This document shows positions 1 through 12,217 of a stretch of DNA of 37,690 nucleotides, piece by piece; position 1 is the first letter of the stretch; each line of letters starts with the position of its first letter. The DNA is from an uncultured beta proteobacterium (lineage in GTDB: Bacteria > Pseudomonadota > Gammaproteobacteria > Burkholderiales > Burkholderiaceae_C), in assembly GCA_903864505.1 (NCBI GenBank), contig CAIPGC010000179.1:1-37690 (forward strand), written 5' to 3'. The position numbers and the translations under genes are program-made. The notes beneath the pieces are model-generated. The model did not search any database and was not told the DNA's origin. It saw only the letters and a program-made list of their open reading frames with translations.

Positions 1-174
1 GTCGGTTTTGCCGACCTGGGCATGGAAGCCATTTACGAGTTTGACGTGGTCGACATGCCGGTCACGGTGGCGGTCGATTCGGGTGGCACCAGCGCGCACA
101 TTACCGGACCCGCCGAATGGCAGAAAAAAATCGCCAGCGGCAAGTTCAAGACTATACCAGTGACCAGCGCCTAA
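1..174 (+). CDS. Class I fumarate hydratase, C-terminal fragment (5' truncated by window)
   Basis: Frame 1 reads VGFADLGMEAIYEFDVVDMPVTVAVDSGGTSAHITGPAEWQKKIASGKFKTIPVTSA*, resembling the C-terminus of class I fumarases. Confidence 0.75.
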   Translation, partial: VGFADLGMEAIYEFDVVDMPVTVAVDSGGTSAHITGPAEWQKKIASGKFKTIPVTSA

Positions 175-262
175 ATCATAAGCACAGCTTCGACACTACG
201 AACTTTGTAGCGCTTTGCGCATATATCACGCGCTCCACAGGCCAATCCTGCATACTGGCACC

Positions 263-940
263 ATGAAGAACGTGTTCTGGGCGACGCTGCTTGCCGTAAC
301 TGCCTCATTCAGCGCAAGCGCTCTTGCGTCGTTGTGTGAAAGCGGCAAGCGCCAGTCTCCCGTTGACATCGCAGGGTCGACCAAACGCGCCTTGCCGGCG
401 CTGGAGTTTGACTACCACGCCGCACCGCTGAAGATTGCCGATGACGGACACACCGTGCGCGTGCGCTTTGACAAGGGCAGTACGCTGCACATCGGAAAGG
501 AACGCTATACCCTGCAGCAGTTCCATTTTCACACCCCTGGCGGCGACAGAATCGGTGGTGAAGAGTTTCCGATGGCGGCGCACCTGCTGCACAAAAGCCC
601 GTCCGGCCAGTTGCTGGCGGTGGTGGTCTTATTCCGAAGCGGATTGGAAAATCCCTTGCTCGATCAGTTGCTGCCACGCATCCCGACGCGCCGGGACGGC
701 GATCATCTGCACGCTGATTTGATGATCGATGCCTCTCGCCTGTTACCCGCAGCCAGAAGCTACTACCGCTACACCGGGTCGCTCACTGCGCCTCCTTGCA
801 CCGAAGGGGTCGAATGGATTGTCATGAAGACCCCACTTACACTTTCCGCCGCGCAGTTGGGCAACTACCGCCAACGCTACGCTGACAATGGGCGTGCGGT
901 GCAACCATTGCATCAGCGGACGGTGCTGGAAAGCCCATAA
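263..940 (+). CDS. Alpha-type carbonic anhydrase, secreted
   Basis: Start at internal ATG gives signal peptide MKNVFWATLLAVTASFSASALA; motifs QFHFHTP, AAHLLH, GSLTAPPCTEGV. Confidence 0.92.
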   Translation: MKNVFWATLLAVTASFSASALASLCESGKRQSPVDIAGSTKRALPALEFDYHAAPLKIADDGHTVRVRFDKGSTLHIGKERYTLQQFHFHTPGGDRIGGEEFPMAAHLLHKSPSGQLLAVVVLFRSGLENPLLDQLLPRIPTRRDGDHLHADLMIDASRLLPAARSYYRYTGSLTAPPCTEGVEWIVMKTPLTLSAAQLGNYRQRYADNGRAVQPLHQRTVLESP

Positions 941-1084
941 ATCCGCCCCCTTTGCGGCAGGTCAATGCGCAAGGGCGACCACTACCGAACAATGCAGCGA
1001 CCGCCCATTGGCGACTCGATTCCATTGCACAAGGAAAATTGCATGCCAGGACACTCGTCAACTTCAATTCAGTCATTCAAACAC

Positions 1085-2209
1085 ATGGGGTGGGCCGTGC
1101 TTGCGGTTCCCTTGATGTTGGGACTCGCTTCTTCGGCCACCTCACAAACCAGGAAAGCCGACAAATCCGCCGGCATAGAAGTCAAGGTGACGCCGGAAAT
1201 GATCGGCGCTGGCATCGTTTCCAGCGGCGCTGTTTTACCCCCCATTCCACCGGTGACCGGCGATCGCAAGAACATGGTTCCGTCGTGGGGCAAGCCGCTA
1301 CCCTATCCGATCATGATTGCCGACCGCCGCAATAACCGACTGATTGAAATCGCGCCGGACAAAAGCATTGTGTGGGAATTCCCTTCTCCCAGTTTGGTTG
1401 TATACCGTGGCAATGAAGACGTTAATTTTTCTGCCGATGGAAAGTTGCTGGCCGTCAGCGAAGAGGACAACTACGACTTGCACATCGTCGATTACGAATC
1501 CAAGTCCCTCACCTGGACTTATGGCGTGCCTGACCATCGAGGCAGCAAGAATGGTTTGTTGAATTATCCCGACGACTCCCATCTTTTGGCCGATGGCCAA
1601 TTTGTGACGGCAGACATACGTAACTGCCGTGTGCTCATCATCGACCCAAAGACAAACAAAGAAACCACACAATGGGGAACACCTGGGCAGTGCAAGCACA
1701 ATCCACCTTCGCAACTTGCGCATCCCAATGGGGCTACCCCCATGGAAAACGGTGACCTCCTGGTAACCGAAATTACGGATGCATGGATTTCACGCATCAC
1801 CCGGGACAGCAAAGTCCTGTGGAGCGTCAAGGCGCCCAAGTTGCGTTACCCCTCGGACGCATTTCCCACGGTAGACGGCAATCAGATCATCGTTGCCGAC
1901 TTCTGGAAGCCGGGTCGTGTCATCATTTTTGACCCCGCCACCCTAAAAATCAGCTGGGAATATTTCGTAGCCGAAGGCGACGGCATGCTGGACCACCCCT
2001 CGATCGCACGCGAATTGCCTGACACCGGCGACATCCTGGTGGTCGACGACCTGCATGACCGCGTGGTCGTCATCGACCGCAAGACCAAGCAATTCATTTG
2101 GCAGTATGGCGAAAAGGGGAAAAAGGGATACACACCGGGGCTGCTGAACTACCCGGATGGTGTCGACATAGACATTTACCGCGACTGGAAAGCTGCGTTG
2201 CGCAAGTAG
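1085..2209 (+). CDS. Secreted beta-propeller protein (PQQ-like/NHL/arylsulfotransferase-like repeats)
   Basis: ORF 965..2209; probable start MGWAVLAVPLMLGLASSATSQ; repeated blade-like segments (NNRLIEIAPDKSIVWEF, NCRVLIIDPKTNKETTQWG, HDRVVVIDRKTKQFIWQYG). Confidence 0.6.
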   Translation: MGWAVLAVPLMLGLASSATSQTRKADKSAGIEVKVTPEMIGAGIVSSGAVLPPIPPVTGDRKNMVPSWGKPLPYPIMIADRRNNRLIEIAPDKSIVWEFPSPSLVVYRGNEDVNFSADGKLLAVSEEDNYDLHIVDYESKSLTWTYGVPDHRGSKNGLLNYPDDSHLLADGQFVTADIRNCRVLIIDPKTNKETTQWGTPGQCKHNPPSQLAHPNGATPMENGDLLVTEITDAWISRITRDSKVLWSVKAPKLRYPSDAFPTVDGNQIIVADFWKPGRVIIFDPATLKISWEYFVAEGDGMLDHPSIARELPDTGDILVVDDLHDRVVVIDRKTKQFIWQYGEKGKKGYTPGLLNYPDGVDIDIYRDWKAALRK

Positions 2210-2214
2210 CCCAT

Positions 2215-2291
<77 letters not shown>

Positions 2292-2306
2292 AGTTGAATG
2301 AATTAG

Positions 2307-2383
<77 letters not shown>

Positions 2384-2457
2384 ACAGCGGGTATTCTAAC
2401 CGGTGTATGCTGAACGCCCCTTCGCCGGCTTGTTATTTTCGTTAAGCCTCGAAACCC

Positions 2458-3222
2458 ATGCCATTGGATCCTCCTGCTTTACCTTGGTTGTCACCAGGCA
2501 GCCCTTTTCCGGGCGCGGAATGCGCATGGGATGGGAACTCGGATGCTCCCGGTCTGCTGGCAGCAGGCGGCACCTTGGACGTGCCCACGCTGCGGGCCGC
2601 TTATGGCAGTGGCATCTTCCCGTGGTTTAGTGATGGTCAGCCCATTCTCTGGTGGAGTCCGGACCCTCGCATGGTGTTGAAAGTGGCTAACTTCAAACTG
2701 CATCGCTCAATGCACAAGACACTGCAGCGCTTTGTCGCAGATGCTGCGTGTGAGGTCCGCTTTGACACCGCCTTTTCGACGGTCATCCATGCGTGTGCCA
2801 ACTCGCGAAGGGGACTCCAATCCGGAACATGGATCGTCCCACGCATGGTTCAAGCCTACCAACAGTTGCATACGGCAGGGAGCGCACACAGTGTGGAGAC
2901 GTGGGTTGATGGCGAACTGATGGGGGGGCTGTATTGTGTGGCGCTAGGGCACGCAGTTTTTGGCGAGTCGATGTTCACCAGGGCGCCAGACGCTTCCAAA
3001 ATTGCATTGGCCGCCCTGGTGGCGTTTTGCCGCGCCAAGAGTGTAGAAATGATTGATTGCCAGCAAAATACGGCACACTTGGCCTCTTTGGGTGCCTCGG
3101 AAATTCGTCGCAGCGACTTCCTTGCTCATGTAAACGCGGTAAAGAACACGCCGGATCTGAACTGGCACTTCTCCAGCCTATACTGGAACTACCTCTCTTC
3201 GGATTCGACACCTTCAACGTGA
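2458..3222 (+). CDS. aat: Leucyl/phenylalanyl-tRNA--protein transferase
   Basis: FP...[39 protein letters not shown] and the remainder typical of Aat. Confidence 0.95.
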   Translation: MPLDPPALPWLSPGSPFPGAECAWDGNSDAPGLLAAGGTLDVPTLRAAYGSGIFPWFSDGQPILWWSPDPRMVLKVANFKLHRSMHKTLQRFVADAACEVRFDTAFSTVIHACANSRRGLQSGTWIVPRMVQAYQQLHTAGSAHSVETWVDGELMGGLYCVALGHAVFGESMFTRAPDASKIALAALVAFCRAKSVEMIDCQQNTAHLASLGASEIRRSDFLAHVNAVKNTPDLNWHFSSLYWNYLSSDSTPST

Positions 3223-3956
3223 CCGACCTCAAGGACTTTCCGCTTCAAACACTGCAGTTCTACGCAACCGCTCCGTACGACTGCAGCTATTTGCCCCATC
3301 GGCAGGCGCGCTCACAGGTTGCCACGCCCAGCCACCTGATCAACAACTCGACCTACTCCGAACTGGTTCAGCGCGGCTTCCGCCGCAGTGGCATATTTAC
3401 CTATCGTCCGCACTGTGACACCTGTAACGCCTGTACACCCTTACGCGTAGCTGCAGCAGATTTCAAACCAGATCGAAGCCAAAAACGGGCCTGGAAACGC
3501 CACCAGGGATTAAGTGTTCGTGTGCTTCACCTCGGCTTTGTTCCTGAACACTATGCGCTCTATCGTCGGTACCAAACTAGCCGCCATGCCGGTGGCGGCA
3601 TGGATGAAGACAGCGTTGAGCAGTACTCCCAATTCTTGCTTCAGAGCCGAGTCAACTCTCGCTTGGTCGAGTTTCGTGAAACAAGTGTCGACGGCACTCC
3701 CGGAGCGCTGAGAATGGTATCCATTTTGGACGTGCTTGACGATGGGCTCTCGGCGGTGTACACCTTTTACGATCCGCAGAATCGCTCCAGTTATGGCACC
3801 TTCGGCATACTTTGGCAAATTCAGCAAACTAGGCAACTGGGTCTTCCCTATGTCTACCTAGGTTACTGGATCAGGGACAGTCACAAAATGAGCTACAAGG
3901 CTCGATTTAGTCCAGCCCAAAGCTGGAACGGCGATCGATGGAACGCAATTCAATAG
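3219..3956 (+). CDS. bpt: Arginyl-/leucyl-tRNA--protein transferase (Ate/Bpt)
   Basis: GTG start overlaps aat stop (GTGA); [26 protein letters not shown]..., [24 protein letters not shown]. Confidence 0.92.
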   Translation: MTDLKDFPLQTLQFYATAPYDCSYLPHRQARSQVATPSHLINNSTYSELVQRGFRRSGIFTYRPHCDTCNACTPLRVAAADFKPDRSQKRAWKRHQGLSVRVLHLGFVPEHYALYRRYQTSRHAGGGMDEDSVEQYSQFLLQSRVNSRLVEFRETSVDGTPGALRMVSILDVLDDGLSAVYTFYDPQNRSSYGTFGILWQIQQTRQLGLPYVYLGYWIRDSHKMSYKARFSPAQSWNGDRWNAIQ

Positions 3957-3972
3957 AGACTTACAGACCACC

Positions 3973-4761
3973 ATGGCAAAAAAAGACCCCGCCGTTCCTG
4001 TTACGCCTGCAGTGCAGGTCATTGAGCGCATGTTCACGTTGATCGATGTGCTGGCTTCACGTGAGGAAGCCATCAGTTTGAAAGAAATTAGCGATAGGGC
4101 AGGGCTACACCCGTCAACCACACACCGAATATTGAATGACTTGGCAATCGGACGGTTTGTAGACCGACCACAGCCAGGAAGCTACCGCCTTGGGATGCGT
4201 CTACTTGAACTCGGCAACCTGGTGAAAGGCCGCCTGAATATTCGTGATGCCGCAGTAGGCCCGATGCGCGACTTGCACAAACTCACACAACAGCCTGTCA
4301 ATCTAAGCATGCGCCAAGGCGATGAAATCATTTATGTGGAACGCGCGTACAGCGAGCGCTCGGGCATGCAGGTGGTGCGTGCGATTGGCGGACGCGCGCC
4401 ACTACACCTAACTTCCGTTGGAAAACTTTTTCTCGCTACGGACGATCCGGAACGACTGCGAGCCTACGCGGTGCGTACCGGGCTCAAAGGGCATACAAAA
4501 AACAGCATTACGCAACTAGACCAACTGGAACGGGAGTTGTCGAAAGTTCGCCAATATGGCCAAGCCAATGACAACGAGGAACTGGAACTTGGCGTAAGGT
4601 GTATGGCTGCTGGAATCTACGATGATCAGGGCAAACTCGTCGGGGGCCTCTCAATCTCCGCGCCTTCGAGCCGGTTGGAAGAAGGTTGGCTGCCCAAACT
4701 CAAAGAGACCGCGCGTCAAATATCCGAAACACTTGGTCACAACCCCGGCAGTAACGGGTAA
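3973..4761 (+). CDS. IclR family transcriptional regulator
   Basis: N-terminal wHTH (SLKEISDRAGLHPSTTHRILNDL) and C-terminal IclR effector domain (AGIYDDQGKLVGGLSISAPSSRL). Confidence 0.93.
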   Translation: MAKKDPAVPVTPAVQVIERMFTLIDVLASREEAISLKEISDRAGLHPSTTHRILNDLAIGRFVDRPQPGSYRLGMRLLELGNLVKGRLNIRDAAVGPMRDLHKLTQQPVNLSMRQGDEIIYVERAYSERSGMQVVRAIGGRAPLHLTSVGKLFLATDDPERLRAYAVRTGLKGHTKNSITQLDQLERELSKVRQYGQANDNEELELGVRCMAAGIYDDQGKLVGGLSISAPSSRLEEGWLPKLKETARQISETLGHNPGSNG

Positions 4762-5786
4762 CTCCGGTCGACCGAATTGAACGCCAGCCGTGCGGCTGCT
4801 GCACTGCCCGCCAGTGGCGGCTGTCTACCAACAGACGACGGCATTGACTCGACCCAGTGGCGCACCCGTTCGGCATCAGCCAAGCGACTGAACTTGCCTG
4901 CTGAATCCAGGAATACCATGATAATTTTGCGGCCCGCAACCTTGGCTTGCATCACAAGGCACTGTCCAGCCTCCGATATGTAACCAGTCTTTTGCAACCC
5001 AATGTCCCATGCAGGGTTTTTTACCAACCGGTTGGTATTGTTGTATTGCAACCTGCGGCGGCCCACCGCAACCTGATATCCCGTTGACGTAGACAGTTCC
5101 CGCAAGGTGGCATCTCCGTAGGCGAAATTCACCAGCGTTGCGAGATCGCTTGCGCTGGACTGATTCTTGCTCGACAACCCGGTAGGCTCCACATAACTGG
5201 TGTCATGCATTCCAAGCATGGTGGCACGCGCATTCATCAAACTGACAAAGGTTTCCAATCCTCCCGGGTAACTGCGTCCCAATGCGTGGGCCGCGCGATT
5301 TTCGCTGGCCATCAGGGCAAGGTGCAGCAATTCCCCGCGACTGAGTTGGGTACCCACACTGAGACGGGAAGAACTACCCTTTTCGGTATCCACGTCAGAC
5401 TGGTTGATTGTGATCACCTCATCCATGGGCAACTTTGCCTCGCTGATCAACAGCCCCGTCATAAGCTTGGTGATGGAGGCAATGGGCAGCACCGCAGATT
5501 CATTCTTGCGAAAAAGAATTTCCTGCGTATCTTGGTCCACAACCAGTGCGACACTGGACTTAAGCGCGAGCGCGTCTGGCGCACCGTGTAACCCGGCGAG
5601 TTGACCAAAGGAAGGCTGCGACGGCACAAAGGGTGCCCGTTTCCTCGCTGCCTGAACATGTGCCTTCTTATAGGTAGCGTTCTGAGCGGTAGAAGACTTC
5701 GACTGTTCGACCCCCGCATATGCCGGTGTCAATGCAATGCAGCATATGGTGGCCAAAGCGCCTAAACGGTAAAGCATAAGTCTCAA
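4737..5786 (-). CDS. pbpG: D-alanyl-D-alanine endopeptidase (PBP7/PbpG-like, peptidase S11)
   Basis: SxxK (SITK), SEN and KTG motifs; signal peptide. Confidence 0.88.
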   Translation of the reverse strand: MRLMLYRLGALATICCIALTPAYAGVEQSKSSTAQNATYKKAHVQAARKRAPFVPSQPSFGQLAGLHGAPDALALKSSVALVVDQDTQEILFRKNESAVLPIASITKLMTGLLISEAKLPMDEVITINQSDVDTEKGSSSRLSVGTQLSRGELLHLALMASENRAAHALGRSYPGGLETFVSLMNARATMLGMHDTSYVEPTGLSSKNQSSASDLATLVNFAYGDATLRELSTSTGYQVAVGRRRLQYNNTNRLVKNPAWDIGLQKTGYISEAGQCLVMQAKVAGRKIIMVFLDSAGKFSRLADAERVRHWVESMPSSVGRQPPLAGSAAAARLAFNSVDRSYPLLPGL

Positions 5787-5933
5787 GGTGTCTCCTAACC
5801 ATGGTCCAAGGCGGCAAGCGGGAACTGTAGCCCAAAGCCTCGCTTCAGGTCAAGAGTTTAACTAAATTTGTTTTGCAATATCAACTACTTGCATCACAAA
5901 CTTCAACAAGCAGAACAACGATTGTCCGCAGAC

Positions 5934-7472
5934 TCACCCCTGCGCCGCAACCCGGTCAGCTTTACTGCAAAGCTTGTTCAGTGCACTTAGATAGGCCTTG
6001 GCAGAGGCAACCACAATGTCGGGGTCCGCGCCGACACCATTCACCACCCGACCACTGTTTTGCAACCGTACAGTAACTTCCCCCTGACTTTCCGTTGAAC
6101 CGCTGATTGCATTCACCGAATACAGCACCATCTCAGCACCGCTCTTGGCATGCACTTCAATCGCCTTGAGGGAAGCATCCACTGGCCCATTCCCTTCCGA
6201 CGATCCACTTACCTCTTTGCCATCCACCGTAAAGACAATGCTGGCACGGGGCCGTTCGCCCGTCTCACTGTGCTGGGACAGAGAGACAAAACCGTATTTC
6301 TCGTTCTCATGCCCAATGCTCTCGTCGCTCACAAGGGCCAGGATATCTTCATCAAAGATTTCACTCTTTCGGTCTGCCAGCTCTTTGAAGCGTGTGAAGG
6401 CAGCGTTAATATCACCCTCGCTCTCCAACTGAACGCCCAACTCTTGCAAACGTTGCTTGAACGCATTGCGCCCACTCAATTTGCCGAGAACAATCTTGTT
6501 GGCAGACCAACCCACGTCTTCGGCCCGCATAATTTCGTAAGTGTCCCTGGCCTTGAGCACACCATCCTGGTGGATTCCAGAAGCATGGGCAAAGGCATTG
6601 GCACCCACTACGGCCTTGTTGGGCTGAACCACAAACCCGGTAGTCTGGCTAACCATGCGACTTGCCGCCAGAATGTGCCGTGTATCAATACCCATTTCCA
6701 GGCCAAAATAGTCTTGGCGAGTTTTGACCGCCATGACAATTTCTTCAAGGCTGCAATTGCCGGCCCGTTCACCCAAGCCATTGATGGTGCACTCAACCTG
6801 ACGGGCACCGCCAATTTTTACGCCCGCAAGCGAGTTGGCCACCGCCATGCCAAGGTCATTGTGACAATGCACGGACCAGATGGCCTTGTTTGAATTGGGA
6901 ATGCGTTCGCGCAAGGTCTTGATGAAGGTTCCGTAGAGTTCGGGAATGGCGTAACCGACCGTGTCCGGAACGTTGATGGTCGTTGCCCCCTCGGCAATCA
7001 CGGCTTCGATTACGCGGCACAAGAAGTCCATATCGCTGCGGTATCCGTCTTCTGGACTGAACTCGATGTCTTCAACCAAATTGCGGGCAAACCGGACGGA
7101 TTGCTTTGCCTGCTCGAAAACCTGGTCTGGGGTCATGCGCAACTTCTTCTCCATGTGCAAGGCCGAAGTTGCAATGAAGGTGTGGATACGGGCACGTTTC
7201 GCACCCTTGAGAGCTTCGGCCGCCCTGGAGATGTCACGGTCATTGGCACGTGACAAAGAACAGATAGTGGAATCCTTGATGCTGTTGGCGATCAACTGGA
7301 CCGCCTCAAAGTCCCCGTTCGAACTCGCTGCAAATCCGGCTTCGATCACATCCACTTTTAGACGCTCCAACTGGCGGGCAATGCGAAGTTTTTCGTCGCG
7401 TGTCATGGACGCACCGGGAGACTGCTCGCCGTCACGCAATGTAGTGTCGAAAATGATCAATTTATCAGCCAT
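5934..7472 (-). CDS. leuA: 2-isopropylmalate synthase
   Basis: [23 protein letters not shown]..., [24 protein letters not shown]; start reassigned from 7496 to 7472. Confidence 0.96.
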   Translation of the reverse strand: MADKLIIFDTTLRDGEQSPGASMTRDEKLRIARQLERLKVDVIEAGFAASSNGDFEAVQLIANSIKDSTICSLSRANDRDISRAAEALKGAKRARIHTFIATSALHMEKKLRMTPDQVFEQAKQSVRFARNLVEDIEFSPEDGYRSDMDFLCRVIEAVIAEGATTINVPDTVGYAIPELYGTFIKTLRERIPNSNKAIWSVHCHNDLGMAVANSLAGVKIGGARQVECTINGLGERAGNCSLEEIVMAVKTRQDYFGLEMGIDTRHILAASRMVSQTTGFVVQPNKAVVGANAFAHASGIHQDGVLKARDTYEIMRAEDVGWSANKIVLGKLSGRNAFKQRLQELGVQLESEGDINAAFTRFKELADRKSEIFDEDILALVSDESIGHENEKYGFVSLSQHSETGERPRASIVFTVDGKEVSGSSEGNGPVDASLKAIEVHAKSGAEMVLYSVNAISGSTESQGEVTVRLQNSGRVVNGVGADPDIVVASAKAYLSALNKLCSKADRVAAQG

Positions 7473-7530
7473 TCGATTACTCCTGTAGATCTTCAATAAA
7501 CTTGGGGACCTGAATCAAACATTCCAACGC

Positions 7531-7562
7531 AAAAGGCCCGTTGCAAGAGCTAACGGGCCTTT
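7531..7562 (-). terminator. Attenuator-type terminator hairpin upstream of leuA
   Basis: Minus strand AAAGGCCCGTT-agctcttgc-AACGGGCCTTTT: perfect 11-bp arms followed by a short U tract, between the leader peptide and leuA. Confidence 0.8.
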
Positions 7563-7582
7563 GTGGAGAGAAATTGCGCGCG

Positions 7583-7639
7583 CTACTTCTTCCGCCCGTT
7601 TTGGCGTAGTGATAGTAGGCTTAGCAATGCGTAACTCAT
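7583..7639 (-). CDS. Leucine-rich leader peptide (leuA attenuator)
   Basis: ATG AGT TAC GCA TTG CTA AGC CTA CTA TCA CTA CGC CAA AAC GGG CGG AAG AAG TAG = MSYALLSLLSLRQNGRKK*; 5 Leu in 7 codons, 4 of them CTA; directly upstream of the hairpin and leuA. Confidence 0.8.
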   Translation of the reverse strand: MSYALLSLLSLRQNGRKK

Positions 7640-7666
7640 GCGCTCAATGTAACACAACTTTGAAGA

Positions 7667-8485
7667 CTATTTGTGCAAACCGCGCTCGTCGGGCTCGTCG
7701 GTGGACATGCTGATGACGCTGGTCTGAACCCCTTTGGCCTTGCGCCAACCGTAGACCACATAGCCACTCAGCCCATACATCACGAACACACCAAACATCA
7801 CAGTCGGAGGGTCAATGTTCACCACGGCAATGCCCAACGCAATCAGAACGATGACTGCGAAGGGCACGCTACGCTTCATGCTCACATCCTTGAAACTGTA
7901 AAACGGCACGTTGGTCACCATCGTGAGGCCAGAGAAAAGGGCAACGCAAAACATACCCCAGGCTACCGTTGGCCCCTTCACACCCATGTCCGTCATCACC
8001 CAAATGAAACCGGCTACCAAAGCGGCGGCGGCAGGCGAAGGAAGCCCCTGAAAATAGCGCTTATCGACCACTGCAGTATTGACATTGAACCGCGCAAGCC
8101 GCAGTGCCGCACAGGCGCAGTAGACGAATGCAGCGAACCAACCCCAGCGTCCCAACCCGTTGAGTGCCCAGACATAAGAAATAAGGGCGGGTGCTGCTCC
8201 AAAGGACACCATGTCGGACAGTGAGTCCATCTGCTCACCAAATGCACTCTGGGTATTGGTCATGCGGGCAACCCGACCGTCCAGACTGTCGAGAACCATT
8301 GCGCAAAAAACCCCGACTGAAGCCAGGTCAAAACGCCCGTTGATGGCCATCACAATGGCATAGAAGCCACCAAACAGCGCTGCCAGCGTAAACAGATTGG
8401 GCAGTACGTATATGCCTTTGCGCCGCTTACGAATCAAGACAGCGCCATTGCCGTCCGATCCGGACACGTCAGTACCATCATCCAT
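7667..8485 (-). CDS. pssA: CDP-diacylglycerol--serine O-phosphatidyltransferase
   Basis: CDP-alcohol phosphatidyltransferase signature MVLDSLDGRVARMTNTQSAFGEQMDSLSDMVSFGAAPA; multiple TM segments. Confidence 0.93.
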   Translation of the reverse strand: MDDGTDVSGSDGNGAVLIRKRRKGIYVLPNLFTLAALFGGFYAIVMAINGRFDLASVGVFCAMVLDSLDGRVARMTNTQSAFGEQMDSLSDMVSFGAAPALISYVWALNGLGRWGWFAAFVYCACAALRLARFNVNTAVVDKRYFQGLPSPAAAALVAGFIWVMTDMGVKGPTVAWGMFCVALFSGLTMVTNVPFYSFKDVSMKRSVPFAVIVLIALGIAVVNIDPPTVMFGVFVMYGLSGYVVYGWRKAKGVQTSVISMSTDEPDERGLHK

Positions 8486-8601
8486 AAATATTCCTTGCAA
8501 CTTCGCTCTCACACCGATGCCGGAGCCGGTATATCGCCATCGATACTACGTCACAGTGTAAGACAGTCTTGCAGGCGCAGCATACCGAACGCGAGTTCCA
8601 A

Positions 8602-8631
8602 GGAAAAAGGCCACCTGGGTGGCCTTTTTCC
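8602..8631 (-). terminator. Intrinsic terminator downstream of ilvC
   Basis: GGAAAAAGGCCACctggGTGGCCTTTTTCC hairpin with A/T tracts on both sides, 18 nt past the ilvC stop. Confidence 0.85.
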
Positions 8632-8648
8632 CTGCAGGTCAATAACGT

Positions 8649-10173
<1,525 letters not shown>

Positions 10174-10177
<4 letters not shown>

Positions 10178-11967
10178 AAGTCCTCCGAACCCAACAGCAT
10201 TTCCGTAATACCTTTGCCGGCCTGCACCATGGGAAACACATTTTCAGTGGGGTCAGTGCGGAAGTCCATAAACACGGTTCGGTCTTTGAGCTTGCGCGCT
10301 TCTCGCAGCGCCGGTTCTACGTCCTGCGGACGTTCGATCAACATGCCGACATGGCCATAGGCCTCTGCCAGTTTTACAAAGTTCGGCAAAGCGTCCATGT
10401 AGCTGTGGCTATAACGACCTTCGTACTCCACCTCCTGCCACTGGCGCACCATGCCCAGATAACGGTTGTTGAGCGACACGATCTTGATCGGCGTGTTGTA
10501 TTGAAGGCAAGTAGAGAGTTCCTGGATGCACATTTGCACGGAACCTTCTCCAGTGATGCAAAACACTTCACTTTCCGGTTTGGCCAATTTGATGCCCATG
10601 GCGTATGGAATGCCCACACCCATGGTGCCTAAACCGCCGGAGTTGATCCAACGCCGGGGTTCCTCAAACTTGTAGTACTGAGCCGCCCACATCTGGTGCT
10701 GGCCAACGTCTGATGTAATGTAGGCATCAATATCCTTGGTCATGTTCCAAAGGGTCTCAACGACGTACTGCGGCTTGATGACATCGCCCTTGCCCATGCT
10801 GTACTTCATGCAGTTGCGCTCGCGCCAGCCATCGATGGTTTCCCACCAGGCACCCAGGGCATCTGCATCCGGTTTGAAGGCTCCTTCCTTGATCATGGCG
10901 ATCATTTCCGTCAGTACATCCTTCACATCGCCCACGATGGGAATATCAACCCGAACCCGTTTGGAAATGCTCGAAGGGTCAATGTCAATATGAATAATCT
11001 TGCGCTCATTTTGCGCAAAGTGTTTTGGGTTGCCTATGACGCGGTCGTCAAAACGAGCACCAACGGCCAACAAAACATCGCAGTGCTGCATCGCGTGGTT
11101 AGCTTCCAGCGTGCCATGCATGCCGAGCATGCCCAGGAACTTGCGGTCACTTGCAGGATAGGCACCTAGCCCCATCAGGGTGTTGGTGCACGGGTACCCG
11201 AGCATGTCGACCAGGGCTCTCAGTTCGGCGGATGCGTTGCTCAGCAACACCCCGCCGCCGGTGTATATGAAAGGTCGCTTGGCGGCCAGCAACAGTTGCA
11301 ATGCTTTGCGAATTTGTCCGCCATGCCCCTTGCGCACCGGGTTGTACGAGCGCATCTCCACCGAAGCGGGATAACCCGCGTAGGGAACTTTCTTGAACGA
11401 CACGTCTTTCGGAATGTCCACCACAACCGGGCCAGGTCGGCCGCTGCGCGCGATGTGAAACGCCTTCTTCAGTGTCAGGGCCAGATCCCTAGCATCTTTC
11501 ACCAAAAAATTGTGCTTTACCACTGGACGGGTAATGCCCACAGCGTCGCACTCCTGAAAAGCGTCCATGCCAATCGCGTGGGTGGGAACTTGGCCCGAAA
11601 TGATCACCATCGGGATACTGTCCATGTACGCCGTGGCAATGCCGGTCACGGCATTGGTTACCCCGGGACCGGATGTCACCAGCGCCACGCCTACATCGCC
11701 CGTGGCCCGAGCGTATCCGTCGGCGGCATGTACTGCAGCCTGTTCGTGACGTACCAGCACGTGCTGAATCGTGTCCTGCTTGAAAAAAGCGTCGTAAATA
11801 TGAAGTACGGCCCCGCCTGGATAACCCCAGATGTACTTGACACCCTCAGCCTGGAGGGCTTTGACCAAAATCTCCGCACCCCGCAGTTCTTGTGACGAAG
11901 ATGACGTTGCCTTGGAGGATTTACCCGCCAACGACGCTGATGCGATTTCAGTTTTTGAAATTTCCAT
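10174..11967 (-). CDS. ilvB: Acetolactate synthase large subunit
   Basis: ThDP enzyme: GAEILVKALQAEGVKYIWGYPGGAVLHIYDAF...; start at MEISKTEIASAS; stop overlaps ilvN start (ATGA). Confidence 0.96.
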
Positions 11968-12217
11968 GATGAACCTTTGTGAATTTCTCTGACGAAAAAC
12001 CTTGGGTGCTCGTTCGCAAACACTTGTGGTGTCGCGGCAGAACTTAAGGTTCAAGCCATAAGCACATTGAATGCTGTGCCGAGCCAGAACCCGTTTGCCT
12101 TTTGATTTGCAGGCGGAATTATCGCATTGGTCCAACTGCATTCCAGACGCTGCGATGCGAAAACATGGCCCGCGAATGCGATAATTCATGCAGATCGCCT
12201 GAAGTTGGTGCCTATTT

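Noticed and set aside
6150-6893. 247-aa ORF antisense to leuA
   Set aside because: Entirely inside leuA on the opposite strand with no family resemblance.
11968-12217. Branched-chain leader peptide/attenuator upstream of ilvB
   Set aside because: Checked minus-strand short ORFs (e.g. MFSHRSVWNAVGPMR); none is rich in Ile/Leu/Val and there is no terminator-like hairpin near the ilvB start.
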